Shown: in pieces, positions 1-8,803 of the stretch
How positions within the stretch are numbered: position 1 is the stretch's first letter
Layout of the letters: every line of letters starts with the position of its first letter
Assembly: GCF_000737245.1 (NCBI RefSeq)
Contig: NZ_JPQU01000019.1
Coordinates: forward strand, 62,001 to 126,000
From: Pseudomonas syringae
Lineage (GTDB): Bacteria > Pseudomonadota > Gammaproteobacteria > Pseudomonadales > Pseudomonadaceae
DNA: 64,000 nucleotides
Direction: 5' to 3'
Notes under the pieces: model-generated
Told to the model about the DNA's origin: nothing
The model's database searches: none
Seen by the model: the letters and a program-made list of their open reading frames with translations, nothing else
Position numbers and translations under genes: made by a program

Positions 1-713
1 AGCGCAAGGTGAACATCGCCTTCCACGGAATCGCGGTAGGTCACCAGGTTGAACTGGCCCAGTTCGCTGTCCATGGGCTGTTCGGCAATCCGCTGAACGG
101 TACGTTCGTGGATCATCCGGTAGTGAATCAGGTCGGCGATGGTGCCGATCTTGATGTCATGTTCCAGAGCAAAGGCTTCCAGCTCGGCGCGACGGGACAT
201 GGTGCCGTCATCGTTCATCACCTCGCAGATCACGCCGCTAGGCTCGTAACCGGCCATGCGCGCCAGATCACAGGCGGCTTCGGTGTGACCGGCGCGGGCC
301 AGGGTACCGCCCGCCTGGGCCATCAACGGGAAAATGTGGCCCGGGCTGACGATGTCTTCGGCTTTCGCGTCTTTGGCGGCAGCAGCCTGCACGGTACGAG
401 CGCGGTCAGCGGCAGAAATACCGGTGGTCACGCCTTCAGCGGCTTCAATGGACACCGTGAACTTGGTGCCGAACCCGGAGCCGTTGCGCGGCGCCATCAG
501 CGGCAGTTTGAGGTTCTCGCAGCGCTCACGGGTCATGGGCATGCAGATCAGGCCGCGCGCAAAGCGAGCCATGAAGTTGATGTGCTCCGCCTTGCAGCAT
601 TCGGCGGCCATGATCAGGTCGCCTTCGTTCTCGCGGTCTTCGTCATCCATGAGGATGACCATCTTGCCTTGGCGTATGTCTTCAACCAGTTCTTCGATGC
701 TGTTGAGCGCCAC
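1..713 (-). CDS. ribBA: RibBA, 3,4-dihydroxy-2-butanone 4-phosphate synthase / GTP cyclohydrolase II-like (3' end outside window)
   Basis: The first 237 codons are present; the gene continues past base 1. The DHBP synthase domain converts ribulose 5-phosphate to the four-carbon unit of riboflavin. Visible motifs are the acidic [12 protein letters not shown] stretch near residue 22 (metal and substrate binding), GISAADR near residue 94 and GHIFPL near residue 125. After about residue 205 the cyclohydrolase II-like domain begins ([12 protein letters not shown]). I chose the GTG at 713 because an AAGGGGG ribosome site lies just upstream and no in-frame ATG fits the family start. It follows ribE by 17 bases and is probably translated from the nrdR-ribD-ribE transcript. 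In many pseudomonads the cyclohydrolase half lacks full activity; the window ends too early to judge that here. Confidence 0.93.
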   Translation of the reverse strand, partial: MALNSIEELVEDIRQGKMVILMDDEDRENEGDLIMAAECCKAEHINFMARFARGLICMPMTRERCENLKLPLMAPRNGSGFGTKFTVSIEAAEGVTTGISAADRARTVQAAAAKDAKAEDIVSPGHIFPLMAQAGGTLARAGHTEAACDLARMAGYEPSGVICEVMNDDGTMSRRAELEAFALEHDIKIGTIADLIHYRMIHERTVQRIAEQPMDSELGQFNLVTYRDSVEGDVHLA

Positions 714-730
714 GCGGCACCCCCTTGAAT

Positions 731-1402
731 TCAGGATTTGAGGTAGCCGTTGGCGGCCAGAAAGCTTTCAGTGATGGTGCCAGCCTGCCCTTTCGAGGAG
801 TCGGCGGCCTTGTCGCCCATCAACAGACGCTCCAGATAACGCGCCAGCAGATCCACCTCAAGGTTGACCTTACGGCCCGGACGGTAGTCGGCCATGATGG
901 TTTCAGCCAGGGTGTGCGGCACGATGGTCAGCTCGAACTCGGCGCCATCAACGGCGTTCACCGTCAGACTGGTGCCATCGACCGTGATCGAGCCCTTGTG
1001 GGAAATGTACTTGGCCAGTTCGCGAGGCGCACGGACCTTGAACTGAATGGCCCGGGCGTTTTCTTCACGGGAAACGATCTCCCCGACGCCATCCACATGG
1101 CCGCTGACCAGATGGCCCCCCAGACGCGTGGTCGGCGTCAGGGCCTTTTCCAGATTCACCGGGCTGCCGGTCTTGAGATCGATAAACGCGGTCACATCGA
1201 GGGTTTCGCGGCTGACATCAGCCCAGAAGCCATCGCCGGGCAACTCTACCGCCGTCAGGCACACGCCGTTGACCGCGATGCTGTCGCCCAGCTTGACGTC
1301 ACTCAGATCAAGTTTGCCGGTCGCCACATAAACGCGAACATCGCCGCCTTTGGGGGTGATGGCGCGGATGCTGCCGATGGATTCAATAATGCCGGTAAAC
1401 AT
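731..1402 (-). CDS. ribE: Riboflavin synthase, alpha chain
   Basis: The 223-residue product catalyses dismutation of two 6,7-dimethyl-8-ribityllumazine molecules to riboflavin. It begins with the family-typical MFTGIIE and has the expected two lumazine-binding barrel repeats, about residues 1-96 and 97-200; the second opens with [14 protein letters not shown], and the first carries AVNGVCLT, matched by TVDGTSLT in the second. Length is normal for the family. The gene sits between ribD (47 bases upstream) and ribBA (17 bases downstream). The ATG at 1402 follows a GGAG site (tctcctggaggaccc on the coding strand). Some annotations name this gene ribC; it is not the lumazine synthase ribH. Confidence 0.97.
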   Translation of the reverse strand: MFTGIIESIGSIRAITPKGGDVRVYVATGKLDLSDVKLGDSIAVNGVCLTAVELPGDGFWADVSRETLDVTAFIDLKTGSPVNLEKALTPTTRLGGHLVSGHVDGVGEIVSREENARAIQFKVRAPRELAKYISHKGSITVDGTSLTVNAVDGAEFELTIVPHTLAETIMADYRPGRKVNLEVDLLARYLERLLMGDKAADSSKGQAGTITESFLAANGYLKS

Positions 1403-1449
1403 GGGTCCTCCAGGAGAACAAGGCCAGCGCGCTAAGCGAAAGCCGGGAA

Positions 1450-2595
1450 TTATACGCCGGGTAGCGTCTTTGGTACCGCGATGACTCGCCAGTCATCTCC
1501 AACTGCGCGCATTTCCACAATTTTGAGCTCAAGCGCTTCGCTCATCTGCGCCAGTGGCAGGTCGAGCAAAGGGCGAGCCGAAGAGCCGAGGAATTTACCC
1601 GCGATGAAAATCTGAAACTCATCCACCAACCCAAGCCGGGTAAAAGCCCCAGCCAGGCGCGGGCCGGCTTCGATCAATACATCATTGGCACCGCGAGCGG
1701 CCAGTTCAACCAGCAACTTGCGCAGATCCACATGGCCGTCGCTGCTGGCCAGGGCGAGCATGTCGTGGCCAGCGTCGTGATAGCGCTCGCGGGCCGATGC
1801 CGCAGCGCAGGTCACGACCAGGGCATGATCCGCCTGAAAGAACGGCGCATCCAGCGGCACACGCAAACGGCCGTCGATCAATACCCGCAGAGGCGGACGG
1901 GTCAAGGCCAATGCCGTCAGCTCGGCATTCAGGCCAAGCTCGTCCGGGCGTACGGTCAGGCGTGCCTTGTCGGCCAGCACGGTATCGGCACCCGTCAGCA
2001 CCACACTGGACTGAGCGCGCAAGCGTTGCACGGCCGAGCGCGCGGCGGGGCCGGTAATCCACTGGCTTTCGCCACTGGCCATGGCGGTGCGGCCGTCCAG
2101 ACTCATAGCCAGCTTGACCCGCACATACGGCAGGCCTTTGGTCATGCGCTTGAGAAAACCTTTGTTCAGCGCCCTGGCTTCGTCTTCCAGCACGCCGCAC
2201 TGCACGGCGATACCGGCATTCATCAAACGCAACAAGCCGCGCCCGGCCACATCCGGATTGGGGTCCTGCATGGCCGCCACCACGCGCCCGACCCCAGCAT
2301 CGACCAACGCGTCGGCACAAGGCGGCGTGCGGCCATGATGGCTGCAAGGTTCGAGGGTGACGTAAGCAGTTGCGCCTTTGGCTTTTTCGCCCGCATGGCG
2401 CAGGGCGTGGACTTCAGCGTGAGGCTCGCCAGCCCGGGCATGCCAGCCTTCGCCGACAATCTGGCCGTCGCGCACAATTACGCAGCCAACCCTTGGGTTT
2501 GGGTGGGTGGAATAAATCCCTTTGCGCGCCAGTTCCAGCGCGTGCGCCATGTAATGCGCATCCAGCACGGTTTGCTCAGTCAACGTGACGCTCAC
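1450..2595 (-). CDS. ribD: RibD, bifunctional diaminohydroxyphosphoribosylaminopyrimidine deaminase / 5-amino-6-ribosylaminouracil reductase
   Basis: RibD performs the second and third steps of riboflavin synthesis. The N-terminal deaminase domain (about residues 12-150) shows the zinc site HAEVHAL and the [15 protein letters not shown] segment; the C-terminal reductase domain (about 155-375) begins with [15 protein letters not shown] and has [15 protein letters not shown]. The product has 381 residues, usual for proteobacterial RibD. The start is GTG at 2595, overlapping the nrdR stop as GTGA, which implies translational coupling. An ATG sixteen codons in would cut into the deaminase domain, so I prefer the GTG. 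Confidence 0.96.
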   Translation of the reverse strand: MSVTLTEQTVLDAHYMAHALELARKGIYSTHPNPRVGCVIVRDGQIVGEGWHARAGEPHAEVHALRHAGEKAKGATAYVTLEPCSHHGRTPPCADALVDAGVGRVVAAMQDPNPDVAGRGLLRLMNAGIAVQCGVLEDEARALNKGFLKRMTKGLPYVRVKLAMSLDGRTAMASGESQWITGPAARSAVQRLRAQSSVVLTGADTVLADKARLTVRPDELGLNAELTALALTRPPLRVLIDGRLRVPLDAPFFQADHALVVTCAAASARERYHDAGHDMLALASSDGHVDLRKLLVELAARGANDVLIEAGPRLAGAFTRLGLVDEFQIFIAGKFLGSSARPLLDLPLAQMSEALELKIVEMRAVGDDWRVIAVPKTLPGV

Positions 2596-3056
2596 TCTTT
2601 GGCAGGCTCGCGAGCCAGGCGATCAATTTCTTCGCGGAATTCGTTGAGGTCCTGAAAACGCCTGTAGACCGACGCAAAGCGGATATAAGCCACTTCATCC
2701 AGCTTTTGCAGTTCGCCCATGACCAGATTACCGACCACCAGGGATTTGACCTCGCGCTCACCGGTAGCGCGCAGCTTATGCTTGATGTGCACCAGCGCGG
2801 CTTCCAGGCGTTCGACGCTCACGGGACGTTTTTCAAGGGCGCGCTGCATGCCGGCACGCAGCTTTTCTTCGTCGAAAGGCTGACGGCTACCGTCTTGCTT
2901 GATCAGACGTGGCAATACCAGTTCGGCGGTCTCGAAGGTGGTGAAACGTTCACCGCACGCCACGCATTCGCGACGACGACGAACCTGTTCGCCTTCGGCA
3001 ACCAGGCGTGAATCGATGACTTTGGTGTCATTGGCACCGCAGAAGGGACAGTGCAT
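2592..3056 (-). CDS. nrdR: NrdR, transcriptional repressor of ribonucleotide reductase genes
   Basis: NrdR senses ATP/dATP through an ATP-cone and represses nrd operons. The 154-residue product starts [18 protein letters not shown], the zinc ribbon (CPFC about residues 3-6 and CVAC near 31-34), followed by the basic RRRRE segment and an ATP-cone from about residue 49 ([19 protein letters not shown]). The open frame extends upstream to 3191, but the zinc ribbon must be N-terminal, so the ATG at 3056 is the start. The gene overlaps ribD by four bases; nrdR-rib linkage is widespread in proteobacteria. No NrdR-box pair was sought near this gene because its targets lie elsewhere. Confidence 0.97.
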   Translation of the reverse strand: MHCPFCGANDTKVIDSRLVAEGEQVRRRRECVACGERFTTFETAELVLPRLIKQDGSRQPFDEEKLRAGMQRALEKRPVSVERLEAALVHIKHKLRATGEREVKSLVVGNLVMGELQKLDEVAYIRFASVYRRFQDLNEFREEIDRLAREPAKE

Positions 3057-3268
3057 GGTGGCAGGCAACAAAAATAGGAAGGGCCGCCATGGTAGCGCAT
3101 CCCGCTGGCAAGACAAGTCTTGGGCTTTGCGGTATATAGACGCGCAACGGGCGCAGTGTTCAGCGATACTGCGCACTACTGGGCTATTCATAGGTAGGCC
3201 TGTCCGGGCTGCTGCGTTATTGAACGGTAGCTGATGTCCTTCGTATTGGTTTTTTGTTGGAGCTGTTC

Positions 3269-3721
3269 ATGACGCTTAGACCGCTAGTTTTGCTTGGCCT
3301 GGTCGGCCTGCTCGCCGCTTGCAGCAGCAATGAGCCACCCCATCCGGTTGCCGCCAAGCCGGCTTCGGCGCCAGCCATCAAAGTCCCCGCTGGCCCTGGG
3401 CCGTTGCAACCTTTTCAACGTGAGCTGAGCGGGCAACTGCTCGGCGTGCCCAGTGGGGCGGAAGTCGAGTTGGCATTGCTGGTGATCGACGAGCGCGGTC
3501 GTCCGCAAAAGCTGCTGACCAGCACGGTTTTGCAGGGCAACGACAAGTCCCTGCCCTTTCAACTGCGTTTCAACCCGGAAGCCTTCCCCGTGGGCGCTCG
3601 TGTTGAGCTGCGCGGGCGTGCCAGCAAATCCGGGCAGTTGATACTGCATCTGCCGTCGCTGCGCATTGAACAACCCAACACTCAGGCGCTGGGACCTTTG
3701 CAGTTCGAAACCGCACCATGA
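3269..3721 (+). CDS. YbaY-family lipoprotein
   Basis: A 150-residue predicted outer-membrane or periplasmic lipoprotein. A short signal sequence ends in the lipobox LLAAC with the acylated Cys at residue 18, then a Pro/Ala-rich linker (about 20-45) and a beta-rich domain (about 50-145) of the YbaY/YscW type: repeated [12 protein letters not shown] and F-N-P-E patterns. The frame opens at 3254, but GGAG at 3259-3262 is correctly spaced for the ATG at 3269. The stop overlaps the next ATG as ATGA, so it is coupled to the methyltransferase gene. The role of the family is unsettled; members resemble secretin pilotins. Confidence 0.85.
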   Translation: MTLRPLVLLGLVGLLAACSSNEPPHPVAAKPASAPAIKVPAGPGPLQPFQRELSGQLLGVPSGAEVELALLVIDERGRPQKLLTSTVLQGNDKSLPFQLRFNPEAFPVGARVELRGRASKSGQLILHLPSLRIEQPNTQALGPLQFETAP

Positions 3722-4392
3722 CTGCACCGCAACACCTGCAACGGGCGCTGAGCGACCTGCTCGGCGACGCCCGATTGGTGGCCACGGCGCTGCCGGAAAC
3801 CGATTTGCAGCTGTGGCTGATCGACGCTGACAACATGGACCGCGCCTTCAGCCCTGAAGAAACCCGCCGCATCCTCGAAGAGCCGCCGTACTGGAGTTTC
3901 TGCTGGGCCAGCGGTTTGGTGTTGGCGCGGTTTCTGGCCGAGCACCCGCAGTGGGTGGCGGGCAAGCGGGTCCTGGATTTTGGAGCGGGTTCGGGCGTTG
4001 CAGGGATTGCAGCCATCAAAGCCGGCGCGCTGGAAGTGGTGGCCTGCGATCTCGACCCGTTGGCGCTCGAAGCCTGCCGCGCTAACGCGGAGCTCAACGG
4101 TGTGCAGCTCAATTATTCGGCGGATTTCTTTGCCGAAGCCGATCGCTTCGACCTGATCATCGTCGCCGACGTGCTCTACGACCGCGCCAACCTGCCGCTG
4201 CTTGATCAATTCCTCAGCCGTGGCCGTCAGGCGTTGGTAGCTGATTCCCGTGTGCGGGATTTTCAGCATCCAGCTTATGAGCGATTGGGCATTTTTGAGG
4301 CGCATACGTTGCCGGATCTGGCTGAGCCTCATGAATTTCGCAACGTGAGCTTGTATCACGCTGATAGACAGGTATGGACGGCCCCCCGGTAG
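3718..4392 (+). CDS. Class I SAM-dependent methyltransferase, METTL16/ETFB-lysine-methyltransferase type
   Basis: A 224-residue cytoplasmic methyltransferase. Motif I is [15 protein letters not shown] near residues 85-99, with an acidic post-I residue in [12 protein letters not shown] near 108-119; motif post-II/IV is [15 protein letters not shown] near 144-158. The D-V-L-Y-D element in place of NPPY is characteristic of protein-lysine methyltransferases of the VCPMT/METTL20 family rather than of N6-adenine or glutamine enzymes. YWSFCWASG before motif I (about 58-66) is also family-like. The substrate cannot be told from sequence; ETF-beta is the known target of bacterial relatives, but no etf gene is in this window. 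The gene begins inside the stop codon of the lipoprotein gene. Confidence 0.85.
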   Translation: MTAPQHLQRALSDLLGDARLVATALPETDLQLWLIDADNMDRAFSPEETRRILEEPPYWSFCWASGLVLARFLAEHPQWVAGKRVLDFGAGSGVAGIAAIKAGALEVVACDLDPLALEACRANAELNGVQLNYSADFFAEADRFDLIIVADVLYDRANLPLLDQFLSRGRQALVADSRVRDFQHPAYERLGIFEAHTLPDLAEPHEFRNVSLYHADRQVWTAPR

Positions 4393-4475
4393 GAGCGCGC
4401 TTGCCCGCGATGCGATTTTTCAGGCGGCACATTTATCGACTGGACTGCCGCCATCGCGGGCAAGCGCGCTCCTAC
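4389..4475. repeat. REP pair (inverted REP elements, family A)
   Basis: Two 24-base arms face each other: 4389-4412 begins GTAGGAGCGCGCTTGCCCGC and 4452-4475 is its exact reverse complement, separated by about 40 unrelated bases. Each arm has its own internal palindrome around GCGCGCTTGCCCGCG. It overlaps the last codons of the methyltransferase gene and lies upstream of the thioredoxin gene. The same sequence recurs at 22451-22536. Confidence 0.9.
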
Positions 4476-4570
4476 AGATCGATTTCGTCCTTGGGTCTAC
4501 GACTCACCGCTTTGCGCAAACCCCCACGCCCTTTATAGTTGGCGGCATTCAGATCCTCCCGAGATTCGCA

Positions 4571-5443
4571 ATGAACCAGGACACGACATACATCTTCGAC
4601 GCCACCGCGGCGACCTTTCAGCAACTGGTGATCGACAAGTCGTTCGACCAACCGGTGCTGGTGGATTTCTGGGCCGAGTGGTGTGCTCCGTGCAAGGTGT
4701 TGATGCCGCTGCTGGCGCAAATCACCGAGAGTTATCAGGGCGAACTGCTGCTGGCGAAGGTCGACTGCGATGCAGAGCAAGACATCGTTGCGCGCTTCGG
4801 CATTCAGAGCCTGCCTACCGTGGTGCTATTCAAAGACGGTCAGCCGATCGATGGCTTCACCGGCGCGCAGCCTGAGTCGGAGATCCGCAAGATCCTCGCT
4901 CAACACGTGGTGATGCCGCCACCGAAAGCGGCCGACCCGGTGAAACTCGCTCAAGAGATGTTCGCCGAAAGCCACTTCGCTGAAGCCGAAGCGGTATTGC
5001 AGCAAGTGCTGACTGAAGACAACACCAACGTTGTGGCGCTGATCCTCTACGCACGCTGCCTGGCAGAGCGCGGCGCGCTGGACGAAGCCCGTGCGGTCTT
5101 GGATGCAGTGAAAACCGACGACCACAAAGCCGATCTGGCCGGCGCCCGCGCGCAGCTGACGTTCCTGGCAGAAGCCAAGGCTTTCCCGGATGCCGCCGAC
5201 CTCAAGGCGCGTCTGGCGCAGAATCCGCAGGACGATGAAGCGGTGCATCAACTGGCGATTCAACAGCTTGCCCGCCAGCAGTATGAAGCGGCGCTGGAAG
5301 GCTTGTTGAAACTGTTCATCCGCAACCGCAACTACGCCGAAGGTCTGCCGCACAAGACCCTGCTGCAAGTCTTCGATCTGCTGGGCAACGACCACCCGCT
5401 GGTCACGGCCTATCGTCGCAAGCTGTTTGCTGCGCTGTACTAA
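4571..5443 (+). CDS. ybbN: Thioredoxin-domain co-chaperone (YbbN/CnoX type)
   Basis: A 290-residue protein with an N-terminal thioredoxin domain (about 8-110) and a C-terminal TPR-like helical region (about 120-285) that contains ALILYARCLAERGALDEARAVLD-like repeats. E. coli CnoX/YbbN holds unfolded, chlorine-damaged clients and hands them to GroEL and DnaK. Here the active site WCAPCK (near residues 36-41) keeps both cysteines, so redox activity is plausible, unlike E. coli YbbN. Length matches the family (about 285-290). The stop codon overlaps that of the convergent gene at 5440. It lies in the same place as P. aeruginosa PA4061. Confidence 0.93.
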   Translation: MNQDTTYIFDATAATFQQLVIDKSFDQPVLVDFWAEWCAPCKVLMPLLAQITESYQGELLLAKVDCDAEQDIVARFGIQSLPTVVLFKDGQPIDGFTGAQPESEIRKILAQHVVMPPPKAADPVKLAQEMFAESHFAEAEAVLQQVLTEDNTNVVALILYARCLAERGALDEARAVLDAVKTDDHKADLAGARAQLTFLAEAKAFPDAADLKARLAQNPQDDEAVHQLAIQQLARQQYEAALEGLLKLFIRNRNYAEGLPHKTLLQVFDLLGNDHPLVTAYRRKLFAALY

Positions 5444-5793
5444 GCGTCGGCTCCAAGCCAACTGTAGAGCGGCGCATCCTGGCCGCTCTCGACCTTGACC
5501 TGTGAACTGTGGCGCAGGCGCACCAACAAGCGCTTGCCCGCCGCCGTGCTGCCGGTCAGCCCTTCCAACTGATCCAACAGCTGCGGCCCGCTGATCTGCC
5601 CGGCGTCACGCAGTAGGTCGAGAGCGATCTGCCAGATCTTGTCGTCCTGAGTGGCAGGCTTGCTGGCAACAACAGGAGCGGCTTCAGGCTTGGCCGCCTT
5701 GAGCTGCGCGCCCAACTGCGCCCAATCCCCTTCATCCAGCTCCAGCGTCAAATCCACCGGCCAATCACCGACGGTTCCACGGATACGCAACAT
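5440..5793 (-). CDS. Conserved hypothetical protein (PA4062-like)
   Basis: A 117-residue protein of unknown function. Residues 1-32 look like a small beta-hairpin followed by DEGDWAQLGAQL; residues 35-52 form an Ala/Pro/Lys linker; residues 53-117 form a helical domain (DKIWQIALDLLRDAG ... GKRLLVRLRHSSQVKV) ending SWLGADA. No membrane segment or signal is visible. The frame opens at 5832, but the ATG at 5793 follows an AGGAAG site and gives the typical MLRIRG start. Its stop shares three bases with the stop of the convergent co-chaperone gene. I assign no function. Confidence 0.75.
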   Translation of the reverse strand: MLRIRGTVGDWPVDLTLELDEGDWAQLGAQLKAAKPEAAPVVASKPATQDDKIWQIALDLLRDAGQISGPQLLDQLEGLTGSTAAGKRLLVRLRHSSQVKVESGQDAPLYSWLGADA

Positions 5794-5890
5794 GGGTGCT
5801 TCCTCTTTTTTAGCAGGTGGGCATGCTCGCATAGCCGCACATGGATTGTCCTGCGCACCGCTCCCACAGGAATGATCTCAATATTGACGC

Positions 5891-5992
5891 GACGACGTGG
5901 GACCGGCTTTAGCCGGGAAGAGGCCGGTACATCCACACCCTATTTATCGTCTGAAGTGTCGCCTTCCCGGCTAAAGCCGGTCCCACGTCGTC
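5891..5992. repeat. REP pair (family B)
   Basis: Arms at 5891-5920 and 5963-5992 are reverse complements over 30 bases, both containing GTGGGACCGGCTTTAGCCGG; the arm itself folds on the internal CCGGCTTTAGCCGG palindrome. A closely related pair is at 9366-9460. Confidence 0.9.
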
Positions 5993-6092
5993 ACATCCGC
6001 TTGCGAGCAGACATAGAATCTCCCACAGGTCAGGGTTCGCAGCTCGAACCCTGAACAAACCTCAATTCCAGCTCACCCCCACCGAGATAATT

Positions 6093-6110
6093 GTTATAAG
6101 ATCACATAAC
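6093..6110 (+). promoter_or_regulatory. Candidate Zur box upstream of the zinc-limitation operon
   Basis: The sequence GTTATAAGATCACATAAC is flanked by GTTAT and ATAAC. Its first 13 bases (GTTAT-N3-ATCAC) differ by one base from the GTTAT-N3-ATAAC core of gammaproteobacterial Zur sites. It sits 35-52 bases before the ATG at 6145, where a repressor would cover the promoter. The P. aeruginosa counterpart operon PA4063-PA4066 is strongly induced by zinc starvation, which supports the assignment; actual binding is inferred. Confidence 0.6.
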
Positions 6111-6144
6111 TATTTTTCACCCATCATGTCCGGAGTCTGTTTTT

Positions 6145-6747
6145 ATGCGCCGTCTGCTGCTCGCTTTGCCCTTCGCTCTGCTTCCTCTCGCCATGGCTCA
6201 CGCGGCTCCAGAACATGATCACGACCATGAGCACGGCAGCCTCGGCGCCCATGAGCATGGTGTGGGTCGGCTGGATGTGGCACTCGAAGGTCGCACGCTT
6301 GAGTTCGAACTGGACAGCCCGGCGATGAACATCGTGGGTTTCGAGCATCTGGCAACCAGCGCTGAAGACAAGGCCAAAGTCGCCGCTGCCAAGGAAATAC
6401 TGCTCAAACCTCACGCGCTGTTCAGCGTGCCGGAAGCGGCCGAGTGCAATGTGGTCGCCCTGAAACTGGAAAGCCCATTGTTCGGTGACAAACCGGACGC
6501 CGACGCTGATCACGATCATGATCATGATCACGCTGATAAAGCCGGTGAGCCCGAAGAGCACGAGCACAGCGAAATCCACGGTACTTACAAATTCACCTGT
6601 AAAGTTCCTGCGGTACTGAAAACCCTCGACCTGACACAGATTTTCAAATCCTTCCCTGGCACTCAGAAGCTTCAGGTACAACTGATCTCGCCAAAAGGCC
6701 AGTCGGGTGCCGAAGTGCGTCCGAGCAATCCAAGCCTGAAGTTCTGA
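6145..6747 (+). CDS. zrgA: Periplasmic His-rich DUF2796 zinc-binding protein (ZrgA-like)
   Basis: A 200-residue exported protein. The signal peptide MRRLLLALPFALLPLAMAHA is followed at once by a His/Asp/Glu cluster (about residues 23-40: EHDHDHEHG... AHEHG), and a second metal-rich loop lies near 123-150 (DADADHDHDHDHADK ... EEHEHSEIHG). The remainder matches the DUF2796 pattern, including AECNVVALKLESPLF and YKFTCKVP. The Vibrio ZrgA relative binds zinc in the periplasm. It is the first gene of an apparent operon with an ABC ATPase, permease and DUF3299 protein, all behind a Zur-like palindrome. Metal chelation is the likely role; whether the system imports zinc or serves another envelope process is not decided by sequence. 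Confidence 0.88.
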   Translation: MRRLLLALPFALLPLAMAHAAPEHDHDHEHGSLGAHEHGVGRLDVALEGRTLEFELDSPAMNIVGFEHLATSAEDKAKVAAAKEILLKPHALFSVPEAAECNVVALKLESPLFGDKPDADADHDHDHDHADKAGEPEEHEHSEIHGTYKFTCKVPAVLKTLDLTQIFKSFPGTQKLQVQLISPKGQSGAEVRPSNPSLKF

Positions 6748-6814
6748 TTTAGTCAGCGTTTAAACCGACCGGGCTTGCCCGGTCGTTTGATTTTCATCAA
6801 AGGCACTTTCGGCT

Positions 6815-7525
6815 ATGACCCAAGCACTCATCGAACTCAGCGACCTTGGCTTCAGTTGGCCGGGGCATGCGCAATTGCTGGATATCCCGGAATTTCGTCT
6901 TGATGCGGGCGAAACCCTGTTTCTCAAAGGCCCGAGCGGCAGTGGCAAAACAACCCTGCTTGGGCTGTTGGGCGGCGTGCAGACACCCAATCGAGGCAGC
7001 ATTCGCCTGCTGGGCCAGGAACTGACACAGTTGTCCGCAGGTGCTCGTGACCGGTTTCGGGTCGACCACACCGGCTATATCTTTCAGCAGTTCAACCTGC
7101 TGCCGTTCCTGTCTGTGCGCGAGAACGTCGAGTTGCCGTGCCACTTCTCCAAAGTCCGCGCAGAGCGAGCCCAGCAGCGCCACGGCAGCGTGGGAAAAGC
7201 CGCCACGACGCTGCTTTCCCACCTGGGCCTGAAAGATCCGGAAATGCTCAGCCGTCGCGCCGATGCTTTGTCCATTGGCCAACAGCAACGAGTCGCCGCC
7301 GCACGCGCCTTGATCGGCCAACCGGAGCTGGTGATCGCCGACGAGCCCACCTCGGCGCTGGATACCGACGCCCGGGAGGCGTTCATCAAGTTGCTGTTCG
7401 CTGAATGTCGCGAAGCCGGTGCCAGCCTGTTGTTTGTCAGCCATGACCAAAGCCTGGCGCCGCTGTTCGATCGCAGTCTGTCGTTGTCCGAACTCAATCG
7501 CGCCGCCGTCGCCGCAGAGGTTTGA
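6815..7525 (+). CDS. ABC transporter ATP-binding protein (LolD/MacB class) of the zinc-limitation operon
   Basis: A 236-residue cytoplasmic ATPase. Walker A is GPSGSGKTT (about residues 38-46), the Q-loop is IFQQFNLLPFLSV (near 89-101), the signature is LSIGQQQR (near 151-158), Walker B is LVIADEPTSALD (near 171-182) and the switch His is in FVSHD. The signature has Ile in place of the first Gly of LSGGQ. The fold class is that of LolD and MacB, which drive mechanotransmission or lipoprotein release rather than classical metal import, so the substrate is open. The stop TGA is one base from the permease ATG. Confidence 0.92.
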   Translation: MTQALIELSDLGFSWPGHAQLLDIPEFRLDAGETLFLKGPSGSGKTTLLGLLGGVQTPNRGSIRLLGQELTQLSAGARDRFRVDHTGYIFQQFNLLPFLSVRENVELPCHFSKVRAERAQQRHGSVGKAATTLLSHLGLKDPEMLSRRADALSIGQQQRVAAARALIGQPELVIADEPTSALDTDAREAFIKLLFAECREAGASLLFVSHDQSLAPLFDRSLSLSELNRAAVAAEV

Positions 7526-7526
7526 G

Positions 7527-8792
7527 ATGTATTTGTTTCGTCTAGCCATGGCCAGCCTGGCAAACCGTCGCTTCACCGCATTCCTGACCGCCTTTGCCAT
7601 CGCCTTGTCGGTCTGCCTGTTGTTGGCGGTCGAGCGGGTGCGCACCGAGGCCCGGGCCAGTTTCGCCAGCACCATCAGCGGCACGGATCTGATCGTCGGT
7701 GCGCGTTCCGGCTCGATCAACCTGTTGCTGTATTCGGTATTTCGCATCGGCAACGCCACCAACAACATTCGCTGGGACAGCTATGAGGAGCTGTCCCACA
7801 GCAAACAGGTGAAATGGGCAATCCCGATTTCTCTGGGCGATTCCCATCGCGGTTATCGGGTGATGGGCACTAACGAAAGCTATTTCGAGCACTACCAGTT
7901 TGGCCGCCAGCAGCATTTGCAGATGGCCGAAGGTCGTGAGTTTCAGACTGATCCGTTTGAAGTGGTGCTCGGCGCAGAAGTCACCGACGCCCTGAAATAC
8001 AAACTGGGCGACAAGCTGGTGCTGGCTCATGGCGTGGCGGTGGTCAGCCTGGTCAAGCACGACGACAAGCCATTCACCGTGGTCGGGATTCTCAAGCGGA
8101 CCGGCACGCCGGTGGATCGCACGCTGCACATCAGCCTCGGTGGCATGGAAGCGATTCACATTGATTGGCAAAACGGTGTGCCGGCCCACGGAGCCGGGCG
8201 AATTTCCGCCGATCAGGCGCGCAACATGGACCTCACGCCCAAGGCCATCACGGCATTCATGCTGGGCCTGAACAGCAAGATCGCCACCTTCGCCGTGCAG
8301 CGCGAAATCAATGAATTCCGTGGCGAGCCACTGCTCGCAATTCTGCCCGGCGTGGCACTTCAGGAGTTGTGGAGCTTGATGGGCACGGCGGAAAAAGCCT
8401 TGTTTGTGATTTCTCTGTTTGTGGTGCTGACCGGCCTGATCGGCATGCTCACGGCAATTCTCACCAGCCTCAACGAGCGCCGCCGGGAAATGGCGATTCT
8501 GCGCTCGGTGGGCGCTCGCCCCTGGCACATTGCGACACTATTGATCATGGAGGCCTTCGCCCTGGCGTTGGCCGGCGTGGTCAGTGGCATGGCCCTGCTG
8601 TACGTCGGCATCGCCGCCGCCCAAGGCTATGTACAAAGCAATTACGGCCTGTTTTTACCGCTTTCTTTGCCCAGCGAATATGAATGGACGCTGCTCGGTG
8701 GCATTCTGGCGGCCGCGCTGCTGATGGGTGTTGTACCCGCTTGGCGCGCCTATCGGCAGTCACTGGCCGATGGTTTGTCGATCCGTTTATGA
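7527..8792 (+). CDS. ABC transporter permease, FtsX/MacB-like
   Basis: A 421-residue inner-membrane protein. One membrane segment near residues 17-36 is followed by a large periplasmic domain (about 40-285) and three C-terminal membrane segments (about 293-320, 340-370 and 387-410). The FtsX signature ERRREMAILRSVGA lies between the last-but-two segments near 321-334. This is the MacB/LolC/E topology, which partners with the ATPase encoded just upstream. The ATG at 7527 follows the upstream stop by one base; the frame opens earlier but that part overlaps the ATPase gene and looks nothing like a protein of this family. Confidence 0.92.
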   Translation: MYLFRLAMASLANRRFTAFLTAFAIALSVCLLLAVERVRTEARASFASTISGTDLIVGARSGSINLLLYSVFRIGNATNNIRWDSYEELSHSKQVKWAIPISLGDSHRGYRVMGTNESYFEHYQFGRQQHLQMAEGREFQTDPFEVVLGAEVTDALKYKLGDKLVLAHGVAVVSLVKHDDKPFTVVGILKRTGTPVDRTLHISLGGMEAIHIDWQNGVPAHGAGRISADQARNMDLTPKAITAFMLGLNSKIATFAVQREINEFRGEPLLAILPGVALQELWSLMGTAEKALFVISLFVVLTGLIGMLTAILTSLNERRREMAILRSVGARPWHIATLLIMEAFALALAGVVSGMALLYVGIAAAQGYVQSNYGLFLPLSLPSEYEWTLLGGILAAALLMGVVPAWRAYRQSLADGLSIRL

Positions 8793-8803
8793 GGACGTTG
8801 AAC

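Larger units (their letters stand above)
5794..6144. other. Intergenic region with REP pair and zinc-regulon operator
   Basis: There is no gene in these 351 bases. They hold divergent upstream sequence for the hypothetical gene on the left, a REP pair (5891-5992) and, close to the gene on the right, a Zur-box-like palindrome (6093-6110). The stretch 6083-6120 is AT-rich compared with its surroundings, as expected for a promoter. Confidence 0.8.

Noticed and set aside
1403-1449. FMN riboswitch in the rib cluster
   Set aside because: The gap between ribD and ribE is only 47 bases and no RFN element pattern is visible there or upstream of nrdR.
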